The position numbers were made by a program, and so were the translations under genes. The notes under the pieces are model-generated. The model saw nothing but the letters and a program-made list of their open reading frames with translations, was not told where the DNA came from and made no database searches. Below, piece by piece: positions 1 to 12,900 of a stretch of DNA of 64,000 nt (position 1 is the first letter of the stretch; each line of letters begins with the position of its first letter). The DNA comes from Chrysopilus asiliformis. Lineage: Eukaryota; Arthropoda; Insecta; Diptera; Rhagionidae. The DNA lies in assembly GCA_964034945.1 (NCBI GenBank), contig OZ035962.1, forward strand, positions 81,241,942 through 81,305,941, written 5' to 3'.

Positions 1-1480
1 TTTGGTTCTGGTTTTGGTTCCTAAAATTTCAAAAATTTGGTTCTGGTTTTGGTTCACTGAAATTTTATTGGTTTAGTGGCTTCGGTTCCTACACAAGACT
101 GGTAGAGAAGGCATGTACAATGGTTTTTTTGGTACTAGATCAGTGTTGCCATTTTCAGCGACTTGTCTCATTTATAGCGACTTTCATGCCTTAAAAAGCA
201 CGTGTTGAGATTTGAGATTTTAGTGGTCTTTTGGGGACTTTTCGGAGATTTTCAGCGATTTTCAAAAATTTCTTAAAAAAAACTGTGTTTTGCTAATAAA
301 CATCATTTTTCACAATTTTTTTCATTTATGTTACACAAGAACATTTAATAAAAATGCAAAAAATTAATGAAAATTGAATTAAGACCTAACAACAGTGGAT
401 TTAGACATAAATAAATCTTTGAATTAGATGTGAGTAAATTTTATGTAGATATTTTGACATGAAGTCTATTTAGTTATTATTTTTCTAAGAAGAACTTAAC
501 AATTTTTTATTTTTGTGTTTTTTAAGAAGACAAAGTTTTTTTTTTTATTATTATATTTTATTATTGTTTTTAACAAAGAATAAAAGCGATTTGAAAACAA
601 GATATACTCGTATGTTTAAATATGCATTAAAAAAAGTGTCAAAACTAGTGATTTTTGTCTATAATTTCGGAGACTTTTGAGATTTTTTTTCCTCATTTCA
701 GCGATTTTGGGCTTGAGGTCTCCGGCAACACTGTACTAGATGAACATAAAATAATCGCTAGACTCTAAATCTGGTCGACAATAGAAAATAATAAAAAAAT
801 TTCGATGCTAAAAATTCAAATTTGAATCGGTTTGACAAAAAATATTCTGGAATTTCATTAGGTTACAGAATTGGTTTTAAAAACTGGTTTGGTTTTGGAA
901 TCGGCTCGGCTATATTTTTTTAAAGTGGTATAATTTTGACTTGTTTCGCCGTGCCGGTTTAACCGGGTCCAAAAAACCGGTTATTAAAACACCGAAAAAC
1001 CGTTTTGTTGAAATTGGGTAGGTTAGGTCTTAAACGCAACAAATACACTATAATACAAACAAAAGACGTGAAATGCCATATAATCCATTAAGAGACCATA
1101 AATGACACAATATAATATTGTTTTTGGTTTAGAGTGCCTAAAAGGAAGTGTTTCTAACAAATCAGTTGCACGAAAATTAGTTTAAAACTATTTTCCGTAC
1201 AAAAAAAATGATCGGTTTTTTTGAACGGTTTTTGGCTTAAAAAAAAAACACCGGGTATAACCGTGCAAAAAAAACACCGAAAAAAACCGGTTAACCGAAG
1301 CAAAAACACCGGGTAACCGGTTTAACCGGTTCTTTTTTGACATCCCTAGTTTGGACCTTTTTTTAAAGTGGTTAGGTTTTGATTCGGGCCGGCTATTTTT
1401 TAAAAGTGGTTTGCTTTTGGTTCGATTTGGCCATACTTTTTCAAAGTGGTTCGGTTCAAAAAACCGGGTGCATATCTAAA
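1..1480. repeat. Degenerate GGTTTTGGTTC / AACCGGTT repeat region
   Basis: Variants of GGTTTTGGTTC and AAAGTGGTT recur at 1-60, 860-930 and 1360-1470. The stretch 950-1345 is rich in AACCGG motifs. It ends AACCGGTTCTTTTTTGACAT followed by CCCTA, a terminus typical of hAT elements, but the matching other end was not found. Confidence 0.5.
141..733. mobile_element. Non-autonomous hAT element
   Basis: The terminal inverted repeats are CAGTGTTGCC and GGCAACACTG. An exact 8-bp target duplication TACTAGAT lies at 133-140 and 734-741. It is 593 bases, AT-rich and has no transposase. It interrupts the GGTTTTGGTTC-type repeat that fills 1-1480. Confidence 0.9.
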
Positions 1481-3725
1481 AAAACAAGGTTTAAAATACT
1501 GTCTAACTTCGATAACTCGAAATCATCGACAATTCGAATTTTCGTATGTTACTGTCAGCTTCCACTTATGGAAACTCGATTATATTTTTTTCCTTAAATT
1601 CTTCCGCAAAACACAATTAATACAAAACGACAGCACAAAACCATGCTTTTAGAACGCCGATTAAATTTAGCGAAACTTTGTTGAAAAAAAGAAGCTTTTG
1701 TGCTCCCATTTTTGTATGTCATGCGCTTTTTAGCATATGTTGCACATGTTTATCATTTCTTACATACATACAAATTGCCTAATCTTAAAAAAATGTCACC
1801 AAATTCTAATACGTGTTCATAACGTTATATGATTCCGTCATAAATACGAAATCGTTGTTTCTTTTCCACTTGTTTTCATGACGCCATGCTATCTTCTTCT
1901 ATGTTTCGCCCCGAAAGGCATGAAGGGCCAAGGGTTGGTCTTAATTTTATTTTTTGGCGTCGTGTCTTACCTCCATCATTTTTACTACAATATTTTTTTG
2001 ATTCCATTCCTTGCTGAGATTTTAAGCTTTTTAATATGGGTTTCTTGGGGTTTTGAATACAACTTTTGCGATTACAATTACGTGGGCTTTGTTGATGGAA
2101 ATGCTTAGGGGTTTATTTTTAACATCAAGGAAAATGCGCCCAGGTAAAATTGTTTAGGCGTAATATGAATGTACCGTAATGTTGTAGATTTTAGGTTTTT
2201 ATTTATGATTTTTGGCTTTTGGGTTGAAGTTAATTGAATGTGGATTTATTTTATTTCTTTGAAAAACTTTTTTATGGATGACAAGCAGAATTTGTGCTAT
2301 CGTGGCGTCATCGATTGACATGTACGTTGTGAGAATATATATCAACCGCTAACGTCGCTGTTGAAATAAATACTGCTTTGAATACGTGTCCGTTTTTGTG
2401 TTTATGATAGTTTGCGAATTGAGCTGGAAATGTGAAAATTGATATAACCATTTTATTTTCAAAATGTCACGTCAAATAGCAGTGATTTTCGGATATTGTC
2501 TCTTGATAGTTATTTTGTCATATACGTATAGTAAAACCTATGCCTACGTGACAAAAAAAATCTCAAGGGTGGATCTGGTGAACCAATTTTAAGGGGCCGA
2601 TTCTGGCGACTGTCAGTGACTGATTACTAGAAACAAATCGATCACAACATTTTCGTGTTTTCATGATATAATTGCCGCACCCTTGTATCTCTCTGAACAC
2701 AGGTTTGAAAAGCTTCCCACTTTATTTATGACGGAAAAAATCACTGGGAAATTACCATGTTTTGTGACAAACCCGCTATATAGATTGTGACTTGTGACCG
2801 ATCACAACGCCAGAATAAGGGCGTAGATCTGCATTTACAAAAATCCTTTTACGCAGTGTAGAAGCTTATATAGGCCGCACTTGATGAAAGTCGGTAGGCC
2901 CATTAGGTCTATTATAGCCCATTAGGCTCCTGTCTCACTTATCGTTGCCATGTTCCTAATCAATGATTGAAATTCTATTGCTGATAGCGAAATTTTAAAA
3001 AAAAACACTAAAAAATCCAAACCACAAACATGTGGCTTTTTTTAGTGAATAAACTGCAAAATCTACAAAAATTTGAAAATGCATAGCGGTTAACATATGT
3101 GAATTATGAACAACGCTACAAAATAAAATATTCTTAAGCTAATTTTTGTAATAGTTCCATTCGAGTTTATCACAAATGATAAATATGTACTCGTAATCAA
3201 AGAAAGAAATCCAATGCAAAAAAAGAAAGAAAGAAAAATAAACCAAGTGAAAAATAAAACCACTTGCGGTTGGTCACGAATTGAATGAGAAGAATAAATA
3301 AATTCATGAGTCATATATGCAAATGTGTGTAATGCTCACTTAGCATAGCGCAGCATGAAAGTCACCCGTCTCCTGGGTGCTAACATACGAGCATATATAA
3401 TCCTATAGGTTAAAACATGAAGAAGAAGAAGAAAAACTCTTGTTAAGACATCTGTTAAGGGCAATACCAGAACCCGACTATCGTTAAACGCCTCTCACCC
3501 TTTGGCTATCCTCATTTACTTTCTGTCTTTCGGTCTATTTTAGAATATCTATCAACAATCAACATATATTTTATGCTTCGCGATAAGATATGAAGTTTTT
3601 GTTTTTGTTTTTTTAATAAAACAACATTTCCTAATCAACCTCATTTGAAATAATTTTAACTTCAACAACTGGCGAACTTAAAACCAATTTAATTAATTTC
3701 GTTTGTTTTTTTTTTGTATTTTCAG
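1480..3725 (+). other. Upstream or first-intron sequence of ARID5, no gene recognised
   Basis: AT-rich sequence. A first coding exon of ARID5 would be expected here or further upstream, but no convincing short ATG exon with a phase-0 donor was found. A GAAGAAGAAGAAGAA run lies near 3420. Confidence 0.35.
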
Positions 3726-3964
3726 GTCGTTGGTGGACCCTGTGGCTATCATGGCCCGTACACATTTTACAAAGGCCTGCAGATTTTTCCAGCCGGCCCT
3801 GGCTTCATAAATGGTGTCAATTTACACCACAAGATTCCAGGTAGCAGTAGCGGGCCTGGTCCTTCGGGATCCGCGGCGAATTTATCACAGAAATCAAAAG
3901 CGAATACGCGAAAATGTGTCACCGATCGACGCGGCGATAATTCAAATAATTCCAATAATTCTGG
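3726..3964 (+). CDS. ARID5B: ARID5 coding exon A (start of BAH-like module)
   Basis: The acceptor TTTTCAG ends at 3725 and the donor GTAAGT begins at 3965. It encodes 79 residues plus two bases. The conserved start (VVGGPCGYHGPYTFYKGLQ) is followed by about 60 residues rich in Gly, Ser and Asn. That stretch is absent from the vertebrate family members I know, where this segment runs directly into the next conserved strand. Confidence 0.9.
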
Positions 3965-6900
3965 GTAAGTTTTTGTTGGGTGTTATAAAAGATTCGGGGT
4001 TGTCCATAAAATATGCCATGCTAGTTTTTACCTTTTCGAAACCCTCCCCCTCCCGTCTACCCCGTATTGTTACACTTTTCCGTATGGAATTAAATGCGAT
4101 ACACCCCTACCTCCGCCACTGGTTTAAACGTGTGACGGATTTTTTGGACCCCCTTACTGGAAATAGTAAATTTGAGGCAAAAACAGATTTGAAATTTCTT
4201 CGATGACTTTTTTTTTCAGATGTTACAAACCAGTTGTGCTGGCCCTGGGCGACTGTATACCAGTACGGCCCTGGTCCGATTCACCGATCGCCTGTTTAGC
4301 TGAAATTCGGATGATTTGGCGTGATAAAAATGAACAAAGTCTTCTAACTGGTTTAAGATTATATTTCCTTCCTGAAAACACACCAATGGGCCGTAATTGC
4401 CATGGCGAGGTAAGCAGTTTGATTTTTTCACAATTAAATTTAATAAAAATTATCGAATCTATTATATATTATGTTTGTGGGTTTGTCTGATCGGCTATTA
4501 CTTGAAATCCACGAAACTCATTTACATGAAATTTTCAAGAGAATTTATTGAAATCCGGAAGCGAGTTTTAAGCTATGGGTTAATTCAAGGTTACCCGTCA
4601 AAGCGGGCCTATTCAGGGAGAGGGCCTATAATTTTGCATCGGTGAGTTTTCTGTGAACACGCAATTTTCAGATACAGTAATCCCCCTTAAACGGATACTT
4701 ACAGGACCAAGATTTCTGTCTAGTTATGCGAGGTGTCCGTTTATCAGAACACTTTTACGAATTTTGTCATAGGAAATGTATTCATTTTAAAAAGGAAGTA
4801 TCCGCATATGGCAGGTGTCCGTAAAAAGAGGTTTTACTGTAATTTACGTACGAAAGATTGTGTGCCCTACAACCTCACAGTTGCGAAATTCGGGTTCGTG
4901 ATGGGAGAAAACTTGCAGATGTTAATTTGCTTAACACATTAACTGCCATGGCAATCGTTTTTGATAGTCAGTGAAAAATGGCACAAGTTTGATGAGGGTC
5001 CCAAGCTATTATTTTCGATAGCCAGGTCTATATTCTACATGCATACATTCTACATACACACATTCAACATACATTCTACAGGTCTACATGTATTGGCATT
5101 TCCTTTAAATATTTGCAACATTGGTTCGACAGTCAACGTGTTAAAAAATCACGAAGACGCTTAGAAATAGTATAGCGGAAGCAGGGTTGGTATTGCTTGG
5201 GTAGGTTATAAAAATTTGCCACTCCTAATTTATGTTTTCGGATGGATTTTAAATCTTTTTTAAAGACGATTTGATGATACTCTTTTGATTTCTTACAAAA
5301 TTTCTGTGTAAATAACTGTTAATTAACGTGTAATTACTTCTGCTTGCGAAATCTTTTTTTCTTTAAGTGCAATGATGTTAAAAAAACGGATTTTTGTGTG
5401 GACAATTTTTTTGTATCGAAGAAAAGTTGGAAAACTTTTTCTTAATCGGAAAAAAGTCTTAAAACTTTGAAAAAATTTCTTGTGGGCACTAGAAAAATTT
5501 CTTGTGGGCAAAATAACGGAATATCTCTTTAAAAAAGGGGCTGAAAATTTTGGGAAATTTCTGTTTCAAAATGACCATAAAGATACAAAAATATTTTAAC
5601 AAAATCTACAAAACAAGAGATTTTTTTTACAGGTTTTAAAAACAGTATTTTTTTCCTATTTAAAAATCGACCTTTCAATTGTTCAAAATTGTTTCGATGT
5701 AACAAAAATTTCACCTCAACCGCGACTCCATTACGTGACACACGGCAAGTTCCCATAACTCCGCATATGCGAAGGTTTTTTTTTTCAATTTGTTGCCACA
5801 GAATTCGATCACAATCGAAGTAAGTTCAAACTGCATGCATCGTAAACATACTTCAATTATCTAAACATATGTTTTAATACAGCATAACAAACGTTGGAAT
5901 AAATCGCATAAGTGGCAATCGAGCCGCGACACGCTGACGATAAGAGATGAGAATTAGAGGGGGGCTTCGGGTGGTCCAATTGGATAATCGAAAGCGTTCC
6001 ATAAAACCCAACAACGGAAAGAAATCATGCTTCGGGAGATAGACGTCAAGGCGTAGACAAAATCATAACAACAACATAATATTCTCAGAGCATATAAACA
6101 TAATAAATGCTTGGGAGCGGAAAGCACACACACACATCGCTCAAGGCGGGGGATACCGTATAGTAGCATCAGATCGGCGCTTGGCCCCCCAAATTTTTTT
6201 GGAAACCATCGTCTGTCGTGTGCATCTTCGGTAGTCTACCGATTTAGTACCCGCGCCGCGTGTCTCATTGAATCATGAGCAGCTGTGCTCCCCAACAGGT
6301 AGATGGAGGCATGTGTGGAGGTGAGAGCGATCTGGCGATGCGCGCAGAACCAAATTCGAGATTCATTCGGAAAAAATCTCTTCCCTGGGAACCAAATATA
6401 AGATTTTCTCTTGTGAGATTACAGTGTGATCCATTCTCCCTGAACTCCCCTTTTTCGACACTCAACTCTCCCAATTGATGCTCTTTTCGCATTCGATTCT
6501 CATTTATTACAGTGAACTTGGACACGTTTTTATCGTAATAAACCACTATGATTTATGTTTTTCACCGCGGGGGTTAGGGGGGATGCGGTTGTTTGGGGCA
6601 CTGGACTACCAGCTCCAAGTGGATTATAGCAACCACCTGACAGGTATTAACGTACGTTACATTCGGAAATTTCAATTTTCCGATTACTGCCATATGCTCG
6701 GGTTGGACTGTGTATCGTCGGCAGCAGGTCATTTTTATACGAAAAGGGAGGGGTAAGAGGTTTGCGCCCATGCTTTTGCTCGGGGCCTATTTCACGTTTA
6801 AATGTGAGTTTTTTTTTCTCCGTATCCCTCGATTCTTGCGTTTTTTGCTCACTTCTCAAGTGGTATGTGCGTTTCTTAGTCCATTTGGATTTTCCGTAGC

Positions 6901-9900
6901 ACAAGTCGATGTTCCGTAGGAAGGGCGGGGAAAGGGGGGTTATGAGCACGTTCCTCATATTGTAGGCAAGTTCTGTACAATAAATTTTGTGTGGCTCCAC
7001 ATGAAAAGCGATTGAAGCACAGTTACTCGAAATTCAAACGCAGTCTGCGACCATGAAAGTTTTCTTATGATTCAATGTGTCTCTCCCGTAAACACACATT
7101 TCCAAGATATGCAAGAAAAACCAAGGGAAAAGGGAACGGCGAAAAAAGGCATTTAAAGAACCAGTAATTAATAACAAAATGTGAAGTGAATTTCAAATTG
7201 ATTGCGTGTTTGTCATGACAGTCTAGGCGAAACGAATTTTCCACGAAACGCAAACATTTTCTTTTCCATTTCCATGCAATCTTATAATAAGTTTTTTTTT
7301 GTACACAAAAATCTATTTTCATTTTTCGTAATCTTTTTTTTGTGCTCTTTCGTTCAGGTATTCACTGAAAACTTGTTTAAAATATTTTCAACTTTTCAGA
7401 TTGTCTTTAAAGTCAGCCTTGGGTTTTATTTCTCGTTAGATTTTCGTATTTTCATGTCTTTAAAATTTACAGATATGAAAGATCAAGAGATATACTTTTG
7501 GTATCATTTGCAGGGATGGGAAACGTTATCGTAACGTAACGAAATCACGAAACGAAATAACGATTTCCCAGTTTTTTCTTCAAAATTGCGTTATGACGTT
7601 ATAACTATTTAAATTCGTTACAATAACGAAACACGTAACGAAAACTCAAAAAAATGATTTCGTTTTTTCGTTATTTATTTATTTTTGCTTTATTTTATTT
7701 TTTATTATTTTTTTTTGTGAAGAGTTCCACAAAAGTTCATCATGTACAATCCCTTAAGGAGCATGTTCAATGTTACTTGACAAGTGTTATTGATGAAAAT
7801 CAAAGTAACATTGATGGAAATTGCTCCCACGCCACGCGTAACATTGAAGAGCATCCAAACGACCAATGTTATTTGAAACATGAGTCATTCAAGTAAAATG
7901 GTCAAGTAACATTGAACGTGTGGAGGCTCCTTTAGACCTACCACCTGCATAAAATATAACTAAAAATATTGGGGTAGTATTTTTAATCATATTTTGATTC
8001 TAAATCGGACTTTGTTTTCGCCAAATTCACTCCATTTCTGGAGATACGAAAAAGAAAATCTTATAAGCAACTTTTTTGGTATCGAAAATGTTATCTTTTT
8101 GGTATCTCCAGAAGTAGAGAGAATGTGGCGAAAGCAAAATCCGACTCAGAATCAGCGACGTCAAAATAGCCCAAAATTCAATATCTTTGATATTGACATA
8201 AAAAATGTGGTTTTTGTTGGGCAAATTTTTTTAGTGAACAAAACTTTTGCACGATTTTTTTTCTTTTAAGTTTATTATTGATTTTTTAACTTAGTGTAAA
8301 GCCGTGTAAAAAACCAGGGCGAAATGAAAGCGGGGGGGGGGGGGGGGGGGGGGGGGGAGTTTGAAAAAGCGAATATTGCCGTGACGTATTTTATGGATGA
8401 GCTATTAAAAAGGTTTCCAAAAACTATTTTTTTTTGCGTCGACATTTTTACAGACGAATATTTGTTGTTGCTCGAGAATATTCGAGCTTCAAATTCCATC
8501 CTCTCGAGCCAAAATCAGAGGCCTTATTACCGAACACGATACGATTGATTCGAATATAAAACACTAACAACAACATTGAATTTACGATACGAACTAATCG
8601 TATCGTGTTCGGTAATAAGGCCTCAGGAGTGGTATTCCGTAACTTGATTCAAGCGTTTGTTTCGAGTTAGAAGAAAAAGTGGTATTTGCTAACTCGGTTT
8701 CTCTCTGTCATTTATTTCGGTCAAAACAGAGACAGCGAATACTTCTTGTTCGTCTAACTCGAAACAAACGCTTGAAACAAGTTACGGAATATCACTCCAG
8801 TCTTTCTTCTAGCTTCGTTCACTCGAGTAAATTCGAGTTAATTCAAAAAGCTGCTCACAATTATTTTTACAACTTTTTACGATGCTTTTTAACGTGAATA
8901 AAGTTTTACCACCACCTTAACCTTTAAAAAAAAACCAACAAAATATTTACAAAATATTCTTTATAGCAAGTTAAACCGAAAAAGTTATCATTCGTGTGCG
9001 AAAAAAACAATATGAAAATGGGTTAGGCAAATAAATTCTACTCATATTCTTTGAATTATTGATTTTTCCACAATTATACGCTGTTGAAATTTTCAGAACA
9101 GCCAAAACAAGAAATTATTTCCCAATATTGATATCTTCTGTTGCCATTTTGCTGACGTTGTACGATAAAAAAAATTAGGCTTCGCAACCACGACTGAAAA
9201 ACTTTAACAAATTGTTTGCAATTCACAGAAAACAATTTCATTGAAGTGTTTTTTGTTTTTTTCTTGCGTTGAATTTCATGAATCCATGAATATTTTGATC
9301 GATAAAGTTTGCCTCCACCAGGAAGTAATTTTCATTCTATTTTCGTAGCGTTTTCATAATGAAGTTTCTCAAAAATAAATGAACTTCATCTAAAAATATC
9401 CTTCTATAAAATCGAAGAAATGGCAGTAATGACAAAAATAATAATAAAAGGCTGATATTTCTCTGCACCCCGCGGAGAATTTCTAAGGCAATTCATTAAT
9501 ACCTACTCTATAAAAACGCAAGAATTTCCGTTTCACTATTTTTAAAATCAACAATCAATCGTTGTCGTCAGTTAGTTGAAAAAAGCTCTCTTTTTTTTTC
9601 GGTGCAAAGAAACTTTAACCAATACTCACATCATCGGTTATTTTCAGTGCGGATGAGAGAAATATAGGAAGAAAAAATGGGACATATACGGAAATACTGG
9701 TGTAAGATATTAAGATTTGACCCGAAAAACAGTTTAACGAAGATTTTTTAAACCGCATTTTGAAGTTGACAGAAAATTTCGATTTTTTTGATTGCGAATA
9801 ATCACTGAATTGTGTTATCAATTTAATGCAATGCATTTTTTTTTAAATACTTGTGTTTTTATAAAATGTTGCAATTTTTTTGTAAGAAGAATCTACGAGT

Positions 9901-12900
9901 TGTTTATCAATAACGGCGTCTATAATTTTCTTATTACCGCAAAGAACACAAAATATAATTACAATTAATTCAGACCACTGTTTTCCAATACGGAGAAAAA
10001 TTCATTGCTAAAATTAACTACCAATCTTAGTTGATTTTGCGTCAACTTCGTTCGCGTTTTGTCGTTTATCAAAATGATATAATTTAATTTGATTACTTTG
10101 CGTGATTAAATGATCACGTTCATTGTCAGCTTCGTAAAAAACGATAACGTTCCTTGTCAACTTCGCGATTAAAAGGAGGGATCGTGGGGTGGGGGGGGGG
10201 GGGGTGACGAGGTGCGAAGGAGGAGGGGTTAAGTCTAATACATCAAACTAACCAAATATCATAAACAAATGCACTCGGAACCGGATAGTGGGGGGTGAGG
10301 AGGGGAAGGGTGAACAACAAAAATTGTCCGGTGTCGAGTTGTCCTGCACCTTGCGAACTCCGATGTATACTCCGCATATCAGCTCGACTTGAATATGTAT
10401 ACCGCGATTGCCCAAACCTCATTAGAATTATAAGGGAAGACTTTGCTATGCTATTTGTCACTATGAAACTTCGGCCTTTAAATGTCTGGGCGCGAACGGG
10501 CGTACATGGCTTTACAATTTAACACGTTCGTGATCAATGTATTATGAATTCGTATTTAAATCAACTACGCTTGTGTTAAAATCAACAATTTCTGTGATCT
10601 CTAAAAAATTTTAAGCAACAATGAAAATTTTAAGTTAATTTATTCACGCTGAATAATTGATTTAATCACGCTGCATAGTTCTCAACAGAGTCCGGTGGGC
10701 TGGTCATGTCTCTCGAATGAGTGAAAGAGACCCGGCTCGGAAAGTCTTCTGTGGTGGGTTATTAACAACAAGGCGACGAGGAAGACCCAACCACAGATGG
10801 CAAGACGGCGTTGACCAAGATGCGAAGAGAATTGAGATGCAAAATTGGAGGACATCGGCACGTGACCGGGACTTGTGGCGTGAAACATTGCGGCAGGCCA
10901 AGACCGGAAACCGCTTTTTAAGCCGCGCGGAAACCGCTCTGTCTGAACGGGATCTAAGCAGAGACTTCAAATTTTTATTAACTGGGGTTTCTCGTAATAG
11001 CTCAAGTAAGTTATTGATCGGACAAAATCGAATAAAATCGGACCGTTCCTTCCCCCTCCGATATACAAAAGAAACAAGTTTTTTGACAAGAGTTGTCTCG
11101 AAAAATTAGAAGAGAAAATGTGTTTAGTCGGAGAATTTTTTCATAACCAAGTAAATAATATCTGTAGAACCGGTAACGTAACCAAGACAAGGAAGAGGGG
11201 GTGGGGGGAGGAATTTCTGGTGGTGACCAATTTCGGCCTTTCAACAAGAATCTTTCTAGAATTCACAAAAAATGATCTTTCATTTTAAATATTTGAAAAT
11301 TATTTATGCAATGTCATATTGTCTGCGGTTTTTGACGCTTTTTGTACACCTGACCCATTTCAAATGCTGATTTTCCATACAAGCGTCTTGGTTTGCTGGC
11401 ACTTTTTTTTATATATACTTCCTTTGAGGCGTCACCATAAGCACACAGAAATTGACTTGGAGATGGGGAGACCCACCTCAATCCACTTGAACTCGATGTA
11501 GGCCCATCATCATCATTTCACGTCGGTCGGTCGAGCGAATTAAAAGACGTTGTGGAAAGCATTTCCATAGCGTTTTGTCTGAATTCGTATGGAGACGGGA
11601 ATTCGGGGAGCTAGCGAAGCGGAAAGCCAGCTAAATGAATAAATTAACAGACTTATCAAAGAATTCTTGTCCCACAAATAAAATTATTAACATGAGAAAT
11701 AGATGAGGAAGACGACAAGAAAGAAACATGCATAGAAATTGTTTCAAGCTCAACTCAACCCAAATGAAATTTGAATTAATTTTTTATGACATTTTTATGA
11801 GAACTAAAATTATTCATTCGCATTTCCCAATGTTGAGCATTATTAGGAAAATCTAACATAAATACGACTTTGGTTTTTCCATATAAAAAATTTCCACATC
11901 AAATTTCGAGGTTTTCTTCGTTGAAATTAATTGATTTTTACACTTTGAACCAAAAAAAAAAATAACTTACATTTCAAATCAATTTTTTCTTCTTAAGACA
12001 TCAACCAAAGGTTTCAATTTAATATCACTGCGGGGGTAGGTTTTAATTATTCCATCCGATTTTTCATTGTAGGTGAGGGGGAGATTACATACAAATTACA
12101 AAGTCGCGACGATGCAATGCCTTTAAATATGAAATGGAACATGGAATAGAAATTGATATGATAATCATATGTCATGCGCACTGATAATATTTTGTTAAAT
12201 TGTAATTCTTTAAACATTATTCCTTGATGGTGTAAGATTTTTAGTCCATTTCAGTATTGCCAAAGTGGTATCGTTTTTAATTGTTGAAGTTTGAACACTG
12301 TTAAACATAATTTTGATGTTTTTTCTAAATTTTTAATCTGTGATTTTTTTTTTTTTTGAAAATATTGCTTGCGATATTTTCGGTTTTTTGCTACATTTTT
12401 GTCCAGATTTTTTAGATTGACGACTTTTTACCAGGGATGGGAAGTGTTATCGTAACGTAACGAAATAACGTAACGACATAAAGATTTTCCCGTTTTTTCC
12501 TCAAAATTTAATCCCGTTATAATCACGAAAAACGTAACGGAAACCGAAGAAAACAATTTCGTTTTTTTGTTATTAATTTATTTTTGTTTTATTTTATTTA
12601 TCATTTTTTTGTGAAATGTTCTACAAAAGTTCATCAAGTATAACCCCACAGATCCACCACCTGCATAAAATATAATTAAAAATATTGGGGTAGTATTTTT
12701 AATCATATTTTGATTCTAAATCGGACTTTGTTTTGGCCAAATTCACTCCATTTCTGGAGATACGAAAAAGAAAATCTTTTAAGCAACTTTTTTGGTATCG
12801 AAAATGTTATCTTTTTGGTATCTCCAGAAGTAGAGAGAATCTGGCGAAAGTAAAGTCCGACTCAGAATCAGCGATGTCAAAATAGCCCAAAATTCAATAT

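Noticed and set aside
3714..3725. ATG at 3714 as the ARID5 start
   Set aside because: It lies in the polypyrimidine tract and CAG acceptor of the exon, so it is intronic.
8275..8548. ORFs with poly-Gly or poly-Pro at the G run
   Set aside because: They are created by the 26-base G homopolymer.
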